A stretch of DNA of 64,000 nt from Macrothele yani (Eukaryota > Arthropoda > Arachnida > Araneae > Macrothelidae): NCBI GenBank assembly GCA_039090855.1, contig CM077027.1, forward strand, positions 102,900,424 through 102,964,423, given 5' to 3'. The notes under the pieces are model-generated. The model saw nothing but the letters and a program-made list of their open reading frames with translations. It was not told the origin of the DNA and did not search any database. The translations under genes and the position numbers were made by a program. Shown here one piece after another: positions 21,660-33,384 of the stretch; the first letter of the stretch is position 1; the number at the start of each line of letters is the position of its first letter.

Positions 21660-23220
21660 GGTGCAACACGGTTTTCGAAAAGCTTGAAAAAGCAGACATT
21701 CGTGACTCCCTACATCAAATAATCAGTTTATCGATGAATGTTGAAGAGATTATGACCCAAGCGTGAATGGGCTTTGAGGATGCTTGTTCTCCAGCCGATG
21801 AAGCAAAAGGAATCTCTCACGTCAATTGTCAAACACATTGTAGTTGATGGTTAAAAGATGTCCATGTAGATTTCATTGTAAAAGATGTCAATGAATGCTT
21901 TCAGTTTCATGTAAAAGAATGAAGTCCCACCTGAAAAGGTTCATCGAATTAAACGAAAAGTTGGGAAATGAAGGAGATGGATACATTAACGACTTTAAAT
22001 TATATGAACATTTTTTTAGCTATAAACCATTTCTGAATTGCCAGCATCTGCAAGATTTTGAAGTTGGGCTCACGTACTAAACTTTGCATCACTTTAACCA
22101 GGGGCATCTTCAGGTGCAAAAGTTGCCGGAGCCCATCCTGAAAATTTACTTGTCCACTCACCATGCCGCCTTCCAGTTCAAAATGTGTCATTTTAAATTT
22201 TTTTTTCTAACTTTGAAATATGACCTGGGCTTTCCCAAGTATTAATAAGTCTCGTGCTTTTCGTCATGTAGCCTTACGTATTTTGTACTAGGAAGTGCGC
22301 TGTGCTTACGTCCCTGTAGAAAGCTTATCAAAACAACATCAGTACAGCCACGGGAATTCAATTGTTTAACACTGTTCCAAATCCTTAGTTTAAGCCTTTA
22401 ATATGTTAGTATGGCCAGGGGCGAATAAGGAGGGTGGATAGTAATAAGGGAGTCATTATTACACAGTCGCTATTTGTTTGTGCTGCTAAATAGGGGATGC
22501 CAGCAAGGAAAATGGAGTCTAAAGCTACCAAATAGGGAACAACTGCTTTGGAAAAAAGGAGTGCAAGGCAAGGTCACTGACTTGAAGGAAGTGAGTTAAG
22601 GAAGAGGGGCAGGTATTGTGTCTACGTATCGTGTCGTTAAAATTTTATTTAGGTAAACAAAAAGAATACTTTTTTTAAAGAACTTTTTCAAATACAGTAT
22701 TATTTTCATAAGCAAAAATATAAAATTTTGAAAAGAAATTAACACAATGCATTCACAGCAAGAAAAAAGGTTTACCAGTCACATAATTAGTCAAACCCAG
22801 GTGTGTGTGTGTGTGTCCGGGAAAAAGAATTGCACGAATTCCTTTGTAGCCAGTAAGAAAATGCATAAAAAATGTCATTTCAGTGTTTCGTAAATAAAGT
22901 TGCTATTAAACGCTCCCCGGCAAAATTTAATACTTACCCACCGGTCACCCAAACTGATTTCGAAGTTTAGCGACGTCCGAGCTCTTAAGTGAGAAAGAGA
23001 GAATACTAAACACTTCTGTACCTATAATTGTAAAGAAAACTAAAACAAATCCAGCACGTACTTATGGAATTTTTTTATACAAAAACCCCAGCATCAACGT
23101 TCACAGTCAGTTCACTGAATTGGAGCCGAAGGAATTTCAAATCGCGAAACTTTCTGTTTTAGAAACTGGATAGTATTCGATTTTTTTTAATTACCTCTAT
23201 TTCTGTGAACATTTTTTTTC
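21660..23220. other. No gene recognised; short GT repeat
   Basis: AT-rich DNA. A GT microsatellite is at ~22801-22816. Small frames near 21900-22190 have no family resemblance. Confidence 0.5.
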
Positions 23221-23629
23221 AAATTTTAAAGATGTCAATCAGTTTTTTGGTGTAAAAGTGACAAGGATAGTAAGTCAGATGATATCCGAAAACTTGAAAG
23301 TTAAAATTTCGTCGTCCTGGAGCAGGAATCGAATCCGCGTCTCCCGGATAGCGCCCGAATATGCAAACCACTACACCACCCAGACCGACCATGAATGAAT
23401 GCCGGTTGCTTCAACTAGATAATCGTGTGATGGTTATATTCAAATTAATTGGAAACTTGAGACGTAATCGTTCTGGGTGTTGTAGTGGTTAGCATACTCG
23501 GGTGCTATCCGGCAGACGCGGGATCAATTCCCGCTTCAGGACGAAGAAATTTTCAAGTTTTCGGATATTATCGGACTTACCATCCTTGTCACATTTACAC
23601 TAAAAAACGGATTGTCATCTTCAAAATTT
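23221..23629. repeat. Long inverted repeat with tRNA-like segment in each arm
   Basis: Arms at 23221-23387 and 23469-23629 are reverse complements, ~81 bp apart, starting AAATTTTAAAGATGTCAATC at the outer left end. Each arm contains a tRNA-like stretch. On the right (plus) the A box is TGTAGTGGTTAGC and the B box GGATCAATTCC; the left arm has the minus-strand version with GGATTCGATTCC. No protein is encoded. Either a foldback element with pol III promoters or two SINEs inserted tail to tail. Confidence 0.75.
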
Positions 23630-23709
23630 GTATTGCATGGTGTAATCCCGTATTACATTCATGATTTTTTTTTCATTCATTGTACATAATTCGGAGCAAA
23701 CGGCGCTTA

Positions 23710-23925
23710 GCCGCCTCGGTGGCGCAGTGGTCTAAGCGATGGCCTCTGATCATTCGTCCGAACGGGGTCCGGGTTTGAATCCCGGTGAGGCATGGATGTT
23801 GTGTTTGTCTTGCGGCACTGGCTCTCTCCCTTCCCTGGAAGCAGTGACCCTAAATTAGCGACGACTGCTTATAGCCCATTGAGTTGCTCACGGTAATCGT
23901 TAAAATTCCAATTAAAAAAAGAAAA
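23710..23925 (+). mobile_element. tRNA-derived SINE, full length
   Basis: Plus-orientation copy of the main SINE with A box, B box (GGTTTGAATCC), body and A-rich tail. The 12-bp target duplication AAACGGCGCTTA is at 23698-23709 and 23926-23937. A Tc1 element begins four bases further on. Confidence 0.92.
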
Positions 23926-23941
23926 AAACGGCGCTTAATTA

Positions 23942-25363
23942 CACTCATGGTCAAAAAAAAAGTTGCACTCAGAAGGAAGCAAACGACAGGAATGAAACTT
24001 GGTGGGTAGGTTTAACATCGTGAGACATGCAAATGATTCAAGTATCACGCTCGACCACGCACGTGACGCTAGCAAGGAGGGGTCGTAGTGCTGTGCCTGA
24101 CCGGCAACATAAGGTCGTTCTGTTGCATGTGCTTGCTGTTCTGACCCGTACGGTTGAATCCTTTGCCAGAGAAGTATGCTTCGGAGGAAAGTTCGGAAGC
24201 AATTTGAGCATTTGGAGGAGTTCCAGATGTTCCAGAACGTCGGGCTCCTGGAAGTGGAATGGTCTTATCGCCGTATTACCCGCCATACAGATCGTGCAGT
24301 TATCGCCATAGCACGTTGTTTGCGGAAGTGAATAGAACAAGGCACGCAGCAGCAACAGGAAGGGTCTGGGAGACCTAAAAAACCACTGAGAGAGAAGACC
24401 GACGGGTTGTCCGACATGCGCGGAGTGACCCCACAGCCACGACTGCGGATATTCAGCTAGTAATGGTGGCCTCCATGCATCGTCCGATTAGTGCCAGCAC
24501 CACTGGCAGACGGCTGCACGACGTAGGACTACACCGCGCAGACCGTTACGACGGATGCCTTTAACACCATTGCATTGTCGCCAAAGACTGCAATGGTGTC
24601 GTGCCAGACTGTCACGGAGACACTCAGAATGGCAGTGGGTGATCTTCAGTGACGAGTCCCGCTTTTGTCCTGGAGAAGACGACCAACGAATCCGTGTGTA
24701 GAAGCACTCTGGTCAGCGCCAAGTTGAACGGTTTATTGTCGAGCGTCACACGTCCAGATGTCCTGATGTCGTGGTGTGGGGTGCAGTTGCCTACGATGCC
24801 AGATCACCCTTGGTGTTTATTACAGGCACTTTGACAGCCCAACGTTACGTTAATGAGGTCCTGCAACCAGTGGCTCTACTTTTTCTGAACGCTCACTCCG
24901 GTAGGATTTTCCCACAGTACAACGCTTGTCCCCATACTGCTACTGCCTCGAGAGCTTTCCTTTATGGCACTGACATTCTGTCATGGCCAGATGCATCGCC
25001 AGACCTGTCACCGATTGAAAATGTGTGGGATACTATTGGACACGCTATCCACACTCCACCCCTACCGCACAATCTGCAGGAACTACGTGAGAAGATTCAA
25101 GCTGCATGGGATGGCTTATTGCAGAACACCATCTGGCACCTGTACAATTCCATGACGAGACGTCTGGCATGATGTGTGAGCAAACGTGGGGGCCCGACGC
25201 CCTGCTGAGAGACACTACTTATTGGAGTGTAGCTCAATAAATATTGCCCGTATCAGTCTCAATGTTTCATCATTGATTGTTCTTGGTAACCTTTACCTTC
25301 CTTCCGAATAGCATTGTAATCTGACACGTCCTTCTGGGTGCAACATTTTTTTGACGATGAGTG
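23942..25363 (+). mobile_element. Tc1-family transposon, inactive
   Basis: Left end CACTCATGGTCAAAAAAAAA and right end reverse complement CACTCATCGTCAAAAAAATG, with TA on both outsides (23940-23941 and 25364-25365). Length 1422 bp, one broken transposase on the plus strand. Confidence 0.92.
24390..25172 (+). pseudogene. Tc1-like transposase (DD34E type), degraded
   Basis: Pieces of the second DNA-binding region (around 24470-24560) and the first catalytic block (IFSDESRF, ~24640-24665) are interrupted by stops. From 24771 the frame is open to 25172, including VVWGAVAYDARSP-like family sequence, the second catalytic position as YNACPH (tyrosine replaces aspartate), and the intact third block SPDLSPIENVWD. 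The N-terminal domain is hard to trace. It cannot be active. Confidence 0.85.
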
Positions 25364-25641
25364 TATTTCATTTTGCCTGAGTGTTAACAAAGACTCTAAT
25401 TACCCACTAAATTCACTGTATTTTATCCACTGAAAAATGAATTCAGTATTCTTGAAGTACTACGTATAGTAATCACTCTAGAGTCTTGATCGTTGCTCAT
25501 CAGAGCAAATCTAACGTGAGCGAATACAATTGGTCCCCACCGATTCAGAAACATATGAGTTTAGAAAATATTGTGTTACAACGGTATATTCTGACGAGGG
25601 AAAATGATGTTTTTGGCTTTTTCTATTATTGTCATTTACAG

Positions 25642-25765
25642 GAAGTATGTTGCCGGTGCTCCTCGGCAAAATATGGAGCAACCAAATGACGAAAATAGTC
25701 CTGGCGAGCCGTGTGCTCCATCGCCTGCAGGTGTCGAGCTCCTCCAGAGACTAAATGATCCCATT
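25642..25765 (+). CDS. Putative internal exon A of an unidentified host gene
   Basis: A 124-nt block with a pyrimidine-tract acceptor (GTCATTTACAG, AG at 25640-25641) and a consensus donor (GTAAGT at 25766). It contributes one base finishing a codon plus 41 codons, e.g. NMEQPNDENSPGEPCAPSPA, and ends on a codon boundary. Exon B begins on a codon boundary, so the two are compatible. The product is acidic and proline/serine-rich, probably disordered; no domain recognised. The 5' part of the gene is not visible in this window. Confidence 0.5.
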
Positions 25766-26337
25766 GTAAGTAAATTTGACTATTATTGGACGATTACGCA
25801 TACTATTTATCTAACATATGCAGTTGATAAGTTTTCCGTGGTAAAAATTTTTTCAATACACACTGACATGAAAATGAAGGGCACAAAATGTTAACTGACG
25901 TATTTGTTAGGTTTATTCTGATCGGTTGCTATAGAAAGTATTTAACGAGGCATTAAATGTTTAACAGAACTTGGAAGGAATGCAAAGAAGATTACGTAGA
26001 GGTATTCTTCTAGGTTCGATACACTGTGGACTATCTTTTCTGTTGTATGCAATTAGTGACTTTTATGAAATGGAATTACACTGCCGGACTATTGCTAAGG
26101 ACGGATGACAATAGCAACGATAGCAACCATAAAATGGAAGGCAGGAAAATGTGGAAATTAGCATAAGTGCGGGATACAGTAAGACGTGTTGTGCGTATGC
26201 AAATTTTGGATTGCCGAACTTGTTCGTGACGTCATAGCGCTGATAAGAGATATAAAGGATTTGACGCGTATTGACCGTTGTTGTTCAAACGCAAAGTTGA
26301 AAGGAAAAGAATCAATTGACGAACTTGCAATTTTCAG
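25766..26337. other. No gene recognised (probable intron start)
   Basis: Sequence after the exon A donor up to the Tc1 relic. No element ends found. Confidence 0.4.
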
Positions 26338-27369
26338 TATGTCTTCCGGACAGCACCTAGATGATTTTACGCGTGGCCGTATTATTGGCAAGATTGAAGA
26401 AGGGTGAAAAATAACAGATGTTGCCAGGGAGTTCGACGTCAGCCACTGTGTTGTTTGAAGGCTTTGGAAATCATTCCAAACAAATGGAGAGTGTAGCAAA
26501 CGTCACGGGGGAGGTCGTGTTCACAGTACGACACCTGCAGAAGATCGGTTCATAGTGCTATCAACAAAAAGACACCGGCACAGCTTAGCTAGTGAGGTAG
26601 CAAATCAGTTTATGGCTGCTACTGGCAAGCGGATCTCCCGAAAAACTGTCGCCAGACGTTTGCATGAAGGAGGACTATACGCACGCCCTCCTGTTGTGTG
26701 CATCCCATTGTCCAGACGTCACCGTACCACCCGTTTGCAATGGTGCCATCAACATCGCAATTGGACTGATAACGACTGGTCTTCTGTCCACTTCTCAGAT
26801 GAGAGTAGATACAGTCTATCGTCTGATTGTCGACGACAACTGATCTGGCGTGATAGTGGTACTGCATATTGTCCAGCAAACATACAGGAAAGGGACCGAT
26901 ATCCGACATGTATTGTCATGGTATGGGCTGGCACCATGATCAATGGCCGTACGTCCCTCTATGTGCTTTTAATTGGGACTATGACTGGCCAACGATACAT
27001 TAATGATGTTCTGCTACCTCATGTTCGCATGTTCCGTGGTGCTGTTGGTGATAGATTCATTTTCATGGACAACAACGCAACATGTCATCGAACAGTCGCT
27101 GTCCAGGAGTGTCTTGAGAGGAGGATATTCAACGCCTCGTATGGCCAGCACGTTCTCCAGATCTGAATCCCATTGAAAATGTGTGGGATGCTTTGGGGAG
27201 GAGTCTTGCTGGTCGCCAATGCCCTCCAATAAACAAGGACACCCTCATACGTGCACAGACAGAGGAATGGGATAAATTACCCCAACAGCTGCTTGATAAT
27301 GTTGTGCAAAGCATGACACGACGTGTGGAATCTTGCATCGCCCTCCATAGTGGCCATATCCCGTATTGA
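26338..27369 (+). pseudogene. Tc1-like transposase, lightly broken
   Basis: Starts at ATG 26338 (MSSGQHLDDFTRGRIIGKIE). Two TGA stops (26405 and near 26456) sit where tryptophan-like codons are plausible. The frame 26555-27166 is then open (HSLASEVANQFMAATGKRIS) with the first catalytic block HFSDESRY and the second FMDNNATCH, aspartate retained. A one-base shift near 27140 separates the third block (PIENVWDALGR) and C-terminus (VQSMTRRVESCIALHSGH) at 27181-27369. All three acidic residues survive, making this the best-preserved Tc1 gene here. I could not identify its terminal repeats. Confidence 0.85.
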
Positions 27370-27649
27370 CATCTAACGCCGGAACGCCTGCGGACGGTAA
27401 TTTGCATTTTTTACATGTTTACGTATTCTGCACAAAATGGCCTGTTTGTCCCTTGAACACGTTCCGAAGCCTTCTGGATTTCAGAGCACAATAAATTTTC
27501 TTTCTTGTAATGTCCTGGCATTCTGACATTATTTTATTTCACTTGACATCCAACCACACTTACTTTTTTATGCGCTATATAGCCGTTTATGATCCGTCCT
27601 TAGCAATTGTCCAGCAGTGTAGAATATGACGCTCAGTGAGAGCACGGAC

Positions 27650-27868
27650 GCCCCGGTGGCGCAGTGGTCTAAGCGATGGCCTCTGATCATTCGTCCGAAC
27701 GGGGTAGGGTTCGAATCCCGGTGAGGCATGGATGTTGTGTTTGTCTTACGGCACTGGCTCTCTCCCTTCCCTGGAACCAGTGACCCTAAATTAGGGACGG
27801 GCGACTGCTTATAGCCCATTGAGTTGCTCACGGTGGTCGTTAAACCTCCAATCAAAAAAAAAAAAAAA
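27650..27868 (+). mobile_element. tRNA-derived SINE, full length
   Basis: Head CCCCGGTGGCGCAGTGGTCT, B box GGTTCGAATCC, complete body and a ~15-A tail. Probably a young copy given the clean tail. Confidence 0.92.
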
Positions 27869-28316
27869 GAAACCTCGGAGAAGTGAAAAATCTCGAATAT
27901 CCTGAATGTTTTTCAATGCTTGATTATATGTTTTTATCCTGGATGTGGTTTCTATACTCACCATCCTCACTGCTATTGTTTCTTTCTACGATTTAATGGC
28001 GTTCAGTAATTTCGTCAAGATCTTCATTACAAGGCTCGGCCACAACGTTGCCGTTGAAATGTTTTCTTAACGCCACCACGCTGTTATCTCATCTTTTCGC
28101 TAAAAAATGTCATAAATTTTTGTTTTTCCGGCCGTTCTCAGGAAAATGTTTGACATTCACATTTATTTTTTCGTGCTTCTCAATAACATTTGTATCCACA
28201 TCGAGAACGTTCTTCTTTGGCGCCATGACAAGAGGCACACTACCGCACATAACTCGCTACAACAAAGGCTGCGAATGATCATCTCAATAAAGCCTATATA
28301 ATAGGCTATGTCTGTC
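27869..28316. other. No gene recognised
   Basis: AT-rich DNA between the SINE and the tandem repeat. Confidence 0.45.
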
Positions 28317-28652
28317 CGTAACGCTCTGACGTCATTCAGTACTTGCAGCGCCATCTGCATTTGTCCGGTGGCCGAAATCGGAACTAAGCTCACCACTATC
28401 ATACGATACGTCCCTAACGCTCTGACGTCATTCAGTATTTGCAGCTCCATCTGCTTTTATCCGGTGGCTGAAATCGGAGTTAAGCTCACTGCTATTGCAG
28501 GATACGTAAAATCAAGGAGAAATAAAACCTGTACCTGACGTCAACGTTCTGACATCATTCAGTATTTGCAGCACTATCTGCTTTTATCCGATGACCGAAA
28601 TCGGAACTAAGCTTACCGCTCTCGCACGATACGCAAACTCAAGGAGAAATAA
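28317..28652 (+). repeat. Tandem repeat, three degenerate units of ~97-128 bp
   Basis: Units start at 28317, 28414 and 28541 with AACGYTCTGACRTCATTCAG, continue through CCATCTGC and ATCGGA, and end near ACGATACG. The last two carry an extra CTCAAGGAGAAATAA-type block. TGACGTCA-like cores recur in each unit. No coding content. Confidence 0.8.
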
Positions 28653-29524
28653 TTGGAAATAAAGTTAAGTTAGTACGACTAACGACTTCATCTGTGGCAA
28701 CAGGCACGTGCTCGAACAACTGTCTTGCGGTGTTTATTCTGATACGTAGGTGTTCTGTCGTGTTTTATTTCATTTTCTTCGTATTGCAGAGTAATGGGGT
28801 TTTTAACTTACTGTGACCGTCGTATGACGGGTTAAAATCTATTAACGTATATAATAGGCTTCTGTCATGGGAATATTGAATGGGAATATTACGAAAATTG
28901 AGTTGTTGGTGACCTATCTTATAGACTGCCCATTACTAATTCAACCGTTTATTATAGTTATGTGCATGCATTTTACGATTCCTGTTATAAAAATTTCAGT
29001 CACAGGTTTTTCACCCGTGCATGACACGAGCTATGAGCTAGTGAATAAATATTAGAGAATTGAATCGGAGCGTCTCGTTGTAACCCGTAACAAACAGCCA
29101 CATGCGAGGACAGGACTTAGCATCCAGCAAGAAGAGCACCTTTGGTTACATGTCTTAAACCTGAGTAATCCTATGTGCTTAGGAAGAAACCAAACAGTAG
29201 ATACGCTGCAGTATGTGTTTGCGTGAACAGCCCAACAAGCAATTTCTCTCTGTGTTTAATTATGTCGTCTTCAAACTCCAGGAAATTTATGTTGTGTGAG
29301 TTCAACATTGCATTTTTATCGTGTAATGTTTTGTATTTAATTAAAATACTTGACGGCACGATACATGTTTCCATTGTTACAGCAGGTTGATTTACTCTCT
29401 TGCCATTTCCGTTTGTGCGTTAGACAAGTTCCATTTCAGACAGGTTAAATAGTACGTAATTTTCTATCCTTCGTTTCGGGACCAAAGAAAAGTTCCGTTT
29501 TAGGCAGGTTCCGACTCAAACATA
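28653..29524. other. No gene recognised
   Basis: Unannotated AT-rich DNA with no supported element. Confidence 0.45.
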
Positions 29525-29526
29525 GA

Positions 29527-30841
29527 CACACTGGACAAAAAATTAGTCACCCTGTCAGAACATACCTAAGAAGGGGAACGGCGCATCTTGTCTTGATAAC
29601 AGCAGGAATCCGGTGTGGTAGAGACTCCACGAGATTGTGGATGTACTGAAAATCGATTTGCAGCCACTCGTGCATCAATTGGTCCCGAAGTTCCGCCAGA
29701 GTACGCGGGTATCTATTCCGGCGTTTCACCTTCTGTTCCAAATGATCCCACAGACTTTCAATAGGATTTAAATCTGGGAATTTGGCGGGCCAGTCGAGGT
29801 GAGACAGTGTTGCTGATTGTTCATCGTGCCACTCAGACACAGTTTTATCCCTGTGCACATGGCAATTGTCATCTTGGGAGACAGGAGTGGCAATGTGATG
29901 CTGCTCTTGGTAATGTAGGGCAAAGGGCAACACTTCGTCATTCAGAATGCGGACGAATGCATGCTGGTTCAAATGCATCGTCACTGCAACGAGAGGGCCC
30001 ATTTCGTGGTACGAAGAACATCCCCCAAGGCATTAGAGAACCCCCTCCAGCTTGAACAACACCTACGACACAATCAGAATTAAAGGCTTTATTGGGCCTG
30101 CGATGCACTCGTTGCCTCCCATCACTGGAATACAAACAAAAACGAGACCCAGACCAAATTACTCGTTTCCAATCTTCGACAGTAAAGTTTTGGTGCCTCT
30201 GAGCCCATTGAAACGTGCGACTTTGTGACTTGCTGTTAAAAAAAAGGTCTCTTTCGTGGTACTAGTTCTAAAGAGTCTATTTCGTGGTACTAGTTCTAAA
30301 GAGTCTCTTCCGTGGTACTGGTTCTTTTGTGCTCCAGATGTCCATCGCATGCAGTTCTCGTCGTAATGTCCTTCTGGAAATTGATTGGAATGGACTTTCA
30401 TTGACCGTTTGGAATAATTGCTGCCTGGTTTGAAACCAATTTGCAGTTACTAGGAGTGAAACATGGCGGCGGTCCTTGATGGTGAGAATCGTTTTCCGGC
30501 CACAGTTATTTCGCCGATTTTCAGTTGACTGCGAACTGCACCACTGTTTGTAGACATGCTGAACAGTACGCTTCGACACATTAACAAATTGGGCGACTTC
30601 ATTCACTTTGTGTCCTTGGACACAGCCAAACACGATGGCTCCTTTTTGCCACTCAGTAACCCATATTGCAGACTAAATTCAACACACACGCTACTCTTCA
30701 CCATTGCACGAGACAGAAATGATCCTGTAGACCACGTCAGTGCTATTTATCTCCCAACAACGCTATCACGGCGCCCTCTGTGCAACCGGTAACTTCCTAC
30801 GGTCATTTCTGTTAGGGGTGACTAATTTTTTGTCCAGTGTG
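29527..30841 (-). mobile_element. Tc1-family transposon, inactive
   Basis: Inverted ends CACACTGGACAAAAAATTAG at 29527 and the reverse complement ending at 30841. The usual TA is not seen directly outside, so the exact end or target duplication has mutated. The transposase on the minus strand is broken. Confidence 0.85.
29547..30633 (-). pseudogene. Tc1-like transposase (DD34E type), degraded
   Basis: Frame 30633-30277 carries the helix-turn-helix part (VNEVAQFVNVSKRTVQHVYK) and a second DNA-binding stretch (ISRRTLRREL). It runs into a ~27-bp tandem duplication (30246-30320, RLFRTSTTK repeated). Next, at ~30120-30180, the first catalytic block lacks its aspartate (WSGSRF where WSDESRF is usual). 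Frame 30002-29547 keeps the second (SQDDNCHVH) and third (FPDLNPIESLWD) residues and the C-terminus. Confidence 0.87.
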
Positions 30842-31154
30842 CTCATTTTACTGTAGCTAGTGATAGTAATTAGGCCAACCATTTCTTTCCCTCAAAGATA
30901 TCAATATTATATCGATACTGCACGTAAATTATTGGGGTACTGTTCATAGAGCTTCCATCGATACCATAAGCTCTCCTAGAAAAAATTTCTAGTTGCGCGC
31001 CTGTTTTGTTTGATCTCACATTAATGTCTCCCAAACACAATGTCCACCACATTTTGGGAAATCTTCTTCTTTGAAAATAATGCGACAAATTTTAACTCGT
31101 GCATTGGCGGTCTATTAGAAAGTTTTCCACTTTCTTTTTCTTTTCATTTTTCAG
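30842..31154. other. No gene recognised (probable intron)
   Basis: Ends in a long pyrimidine tract that serves as acceptor of the next putative exon. Confidence 0.4.
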
Positions 31155-31325
31155 CTGCACGAAGATGATGAAGAGCCAGACCTACCAGAAGTACTTGCAA
31201 ATCCACCAGTCCATCCCGCCCCAATCAATGATGTCATCAATTATCTTCAACAGACGTTGAACCAGAGTACACAAGACTCTCGTTTTTTTGTTCCTTCAGA
31301 CACCGAAGCTTCGCGGGATGAAGCC
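31155..31325 (+). CDS. Putative internal exon B of the same host gene
   Basis: 171 nt (57 codons) after a strong acceptor (TTTTCATTTTTCAG) with a weaker donor GTCAGT at 31326. Both ends are on codon boundaries, joining in frame to exon A and exon D. The peptide is acidic and polar (LHEDDEEPDLPEVLANPP ... NDVINYLQQTLNQSTQ ... PSDTEASRDEA) without a recognisable fold. Codon composition looks coding against the AT-rich surroundings. Confidence 0.5.
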
Positions 31326-31480
31326 GTCAGTATTTATTTTTTTATATATTTTTATACTTATTGCTCGTATTTTCCATCATGCACTCATTTATTTATTTAT
31401 TTAATTGTTTACACACATTTCACATTATATATGTACGTATGTGAGATAAAGATTAATTGTGATTATTTACCTCACACTCT

Positions 31481-32218
31481 TTTGCTGATGACGTAGTTTG
31501 CACATATCCCTTCAGAGCTGCAGAGTATGGATCCAGGAACTTGCTGACAAGGGTAAAGAAGTGAAGTGGGATTAAAAATGCACTTTCAGAAAACAAAACT
31601 GATGTACAATGCTTTTACAAGAAATGAAGATTTTGCGATTGATAATCAAAAATATCGAGATAACCGTTACTTACATTTACCTTGGACAACAGATATCAAG
31701 CGAGGGTCATGATGATAAAATTAATTGGCGTATAAAACTTGCCTGAAAAACTTTTCGAAGAAACCGTAAAATTTTCAAGAGCAATATAAGTGTTTAATCA
31801 GTGCGTCCTTCCAGTTCTTACATACGGAGCAGAGACATTAACCTTAACTAAGCAAGAGATACAAAGGCTGCAGACAGCTGAAAGAATCCTCGAGAGATGA
31901 ATGCTTGGTGTAACAAGGAAATATAAGAGGAACTCGTGGATAATGACAAGAGTGGAAGACATCATGATTAGAATAAAATCTCTGAAATGGCAATGGGCTG
32001 GACATGTTGCCAGAAGAACGGACCATCGATGGACAACCCAAATTTTAGACTGATATATCAAAGGACAGAAAATGACCAGATGGGAGATGGGTGGAAGAAA
32101 TTCGAAAGCGTATCGGCGTGACATGGAGAATACTGGATCGAGACAGACAGTTGTGGAAAAAACTTGGGGAAACCTTTATACAGCAGTGGATTGATAATGG
32201 TTGACAATGATGATGATA
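31481..32218 (+). pseudogene. RTE LINE 3' fragment
   Basis: A decayed 5'-truncated copy of the LINE at 13366-16545, in plus orientation. It begins at the FADDVV catalytic block (~31483), passes YLGQQISSEGH-like sequence (~31678) and WQWAGHVARRTDHRW (~31990), and ends with a GATGATGATAA microsatellite tail at ~32207-32220. Several stops and frame changes. It lies in the putative intron after exon B. Confidence 0.85.
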
Positions 32219-33384
32219 AGGATATGCATATGTGTATACATTCTAAATCTTTCGTTACAATCTGTAATCTTAGTTATCCCTTCATCCTTTTAAAGGAAGT
32301 AAATTATAAAGAAAAACAGTTTTCATTGTGCATATCCTAATGAAATACCTCTCAAAACACGCGTATTTGCAGAGAATCACATTGAAATTGTAAATCAAAT
32401 AAGTATAAAAAACAACAAGTGATTACGTGGCAAGTCGCTCTCCATTTTGCGAGACGAGATGTTTTTCTCTTCAGTCCAGAAGTAAAATGTTAAATATTTC
32501 AGCCGAGTAGGACATATGTATTACGGGTCGATCATACCAAATAGACTTCTAGGTAAGAAAGCTGACCTTGGAGCATGGGATGACCAGTCCACAGAAATTG
32601 GGTGGCTAATTACCGCCCGGCAGTGGCAAGACAACGACATTTTAATTGATTTATTTCCGAGGCTTTGTGTAAGGGATTCTAAAACTGTTATGGGGTTTTG
32701 CGATACTACACATGATTCTAAGAAGTACTTTGTTCGATCTGTATTTAATTATAATTGAACGCTGCAAGCATGCTTCAAACATTCTACTCAGCAACCTTTT
32801 CCAGTTTTATTCGGAAATGTGACCATTTGCATTTTATCAAAGATCCCATCTTAGCGACAAGCATTAAACAAAAACAGTGTTAAACAAAAAAACAACTTCA
32901 GTGTAAAGACGTTTCCCAGCCGAAAGGAAAATAAACTATGTTGTGAGGAATCATTTCCACCTCTATCTCTATTAATAATTGGAAGGGTGATATATTTCTA
33001 GATATTAAGTTGTTTTCAAAACAGAGTGTTGTAAAAAAAATTTCTTTTGCTTTTCATATCAAAAAGACAAAGAGATTGTCATAATAAATTAGTGTCCGAA
33101 ATTAACGTGACCGATACAAATTCAAGATGTCCAAAACGAGACTACCGATTGTAAAGAGACGTGTGCAAGGGAAAACGCTGAATCGACGTACTCAAGTAAC
33201 ATTACTCCTATGAAACTGCACAAATAACGACCGTACGTCATCGAACTGACAGGTATGCAAACTTGATAAACGTTGTTTTGAGCGAGGTGTAGCAATTGAG
33301 GTTTGAGTTGGACTGCTAGAGGAAGAATGTCTCCACACCATCGCTTAGAAGACTCTTATCAAATAGGTGCTTGTCGTACGGCGC
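32219..33384. other. No gene recognised, apart from a splice-bounded 50-nt block
   Basis: AT-rich. 32504-32553 is flanked by TATTTCAG and GTAAGA, as a microexon would be, but inserted after exon B it gives an in-frame TAG, so I do not include it in the gene model. Confidence 0.4.
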
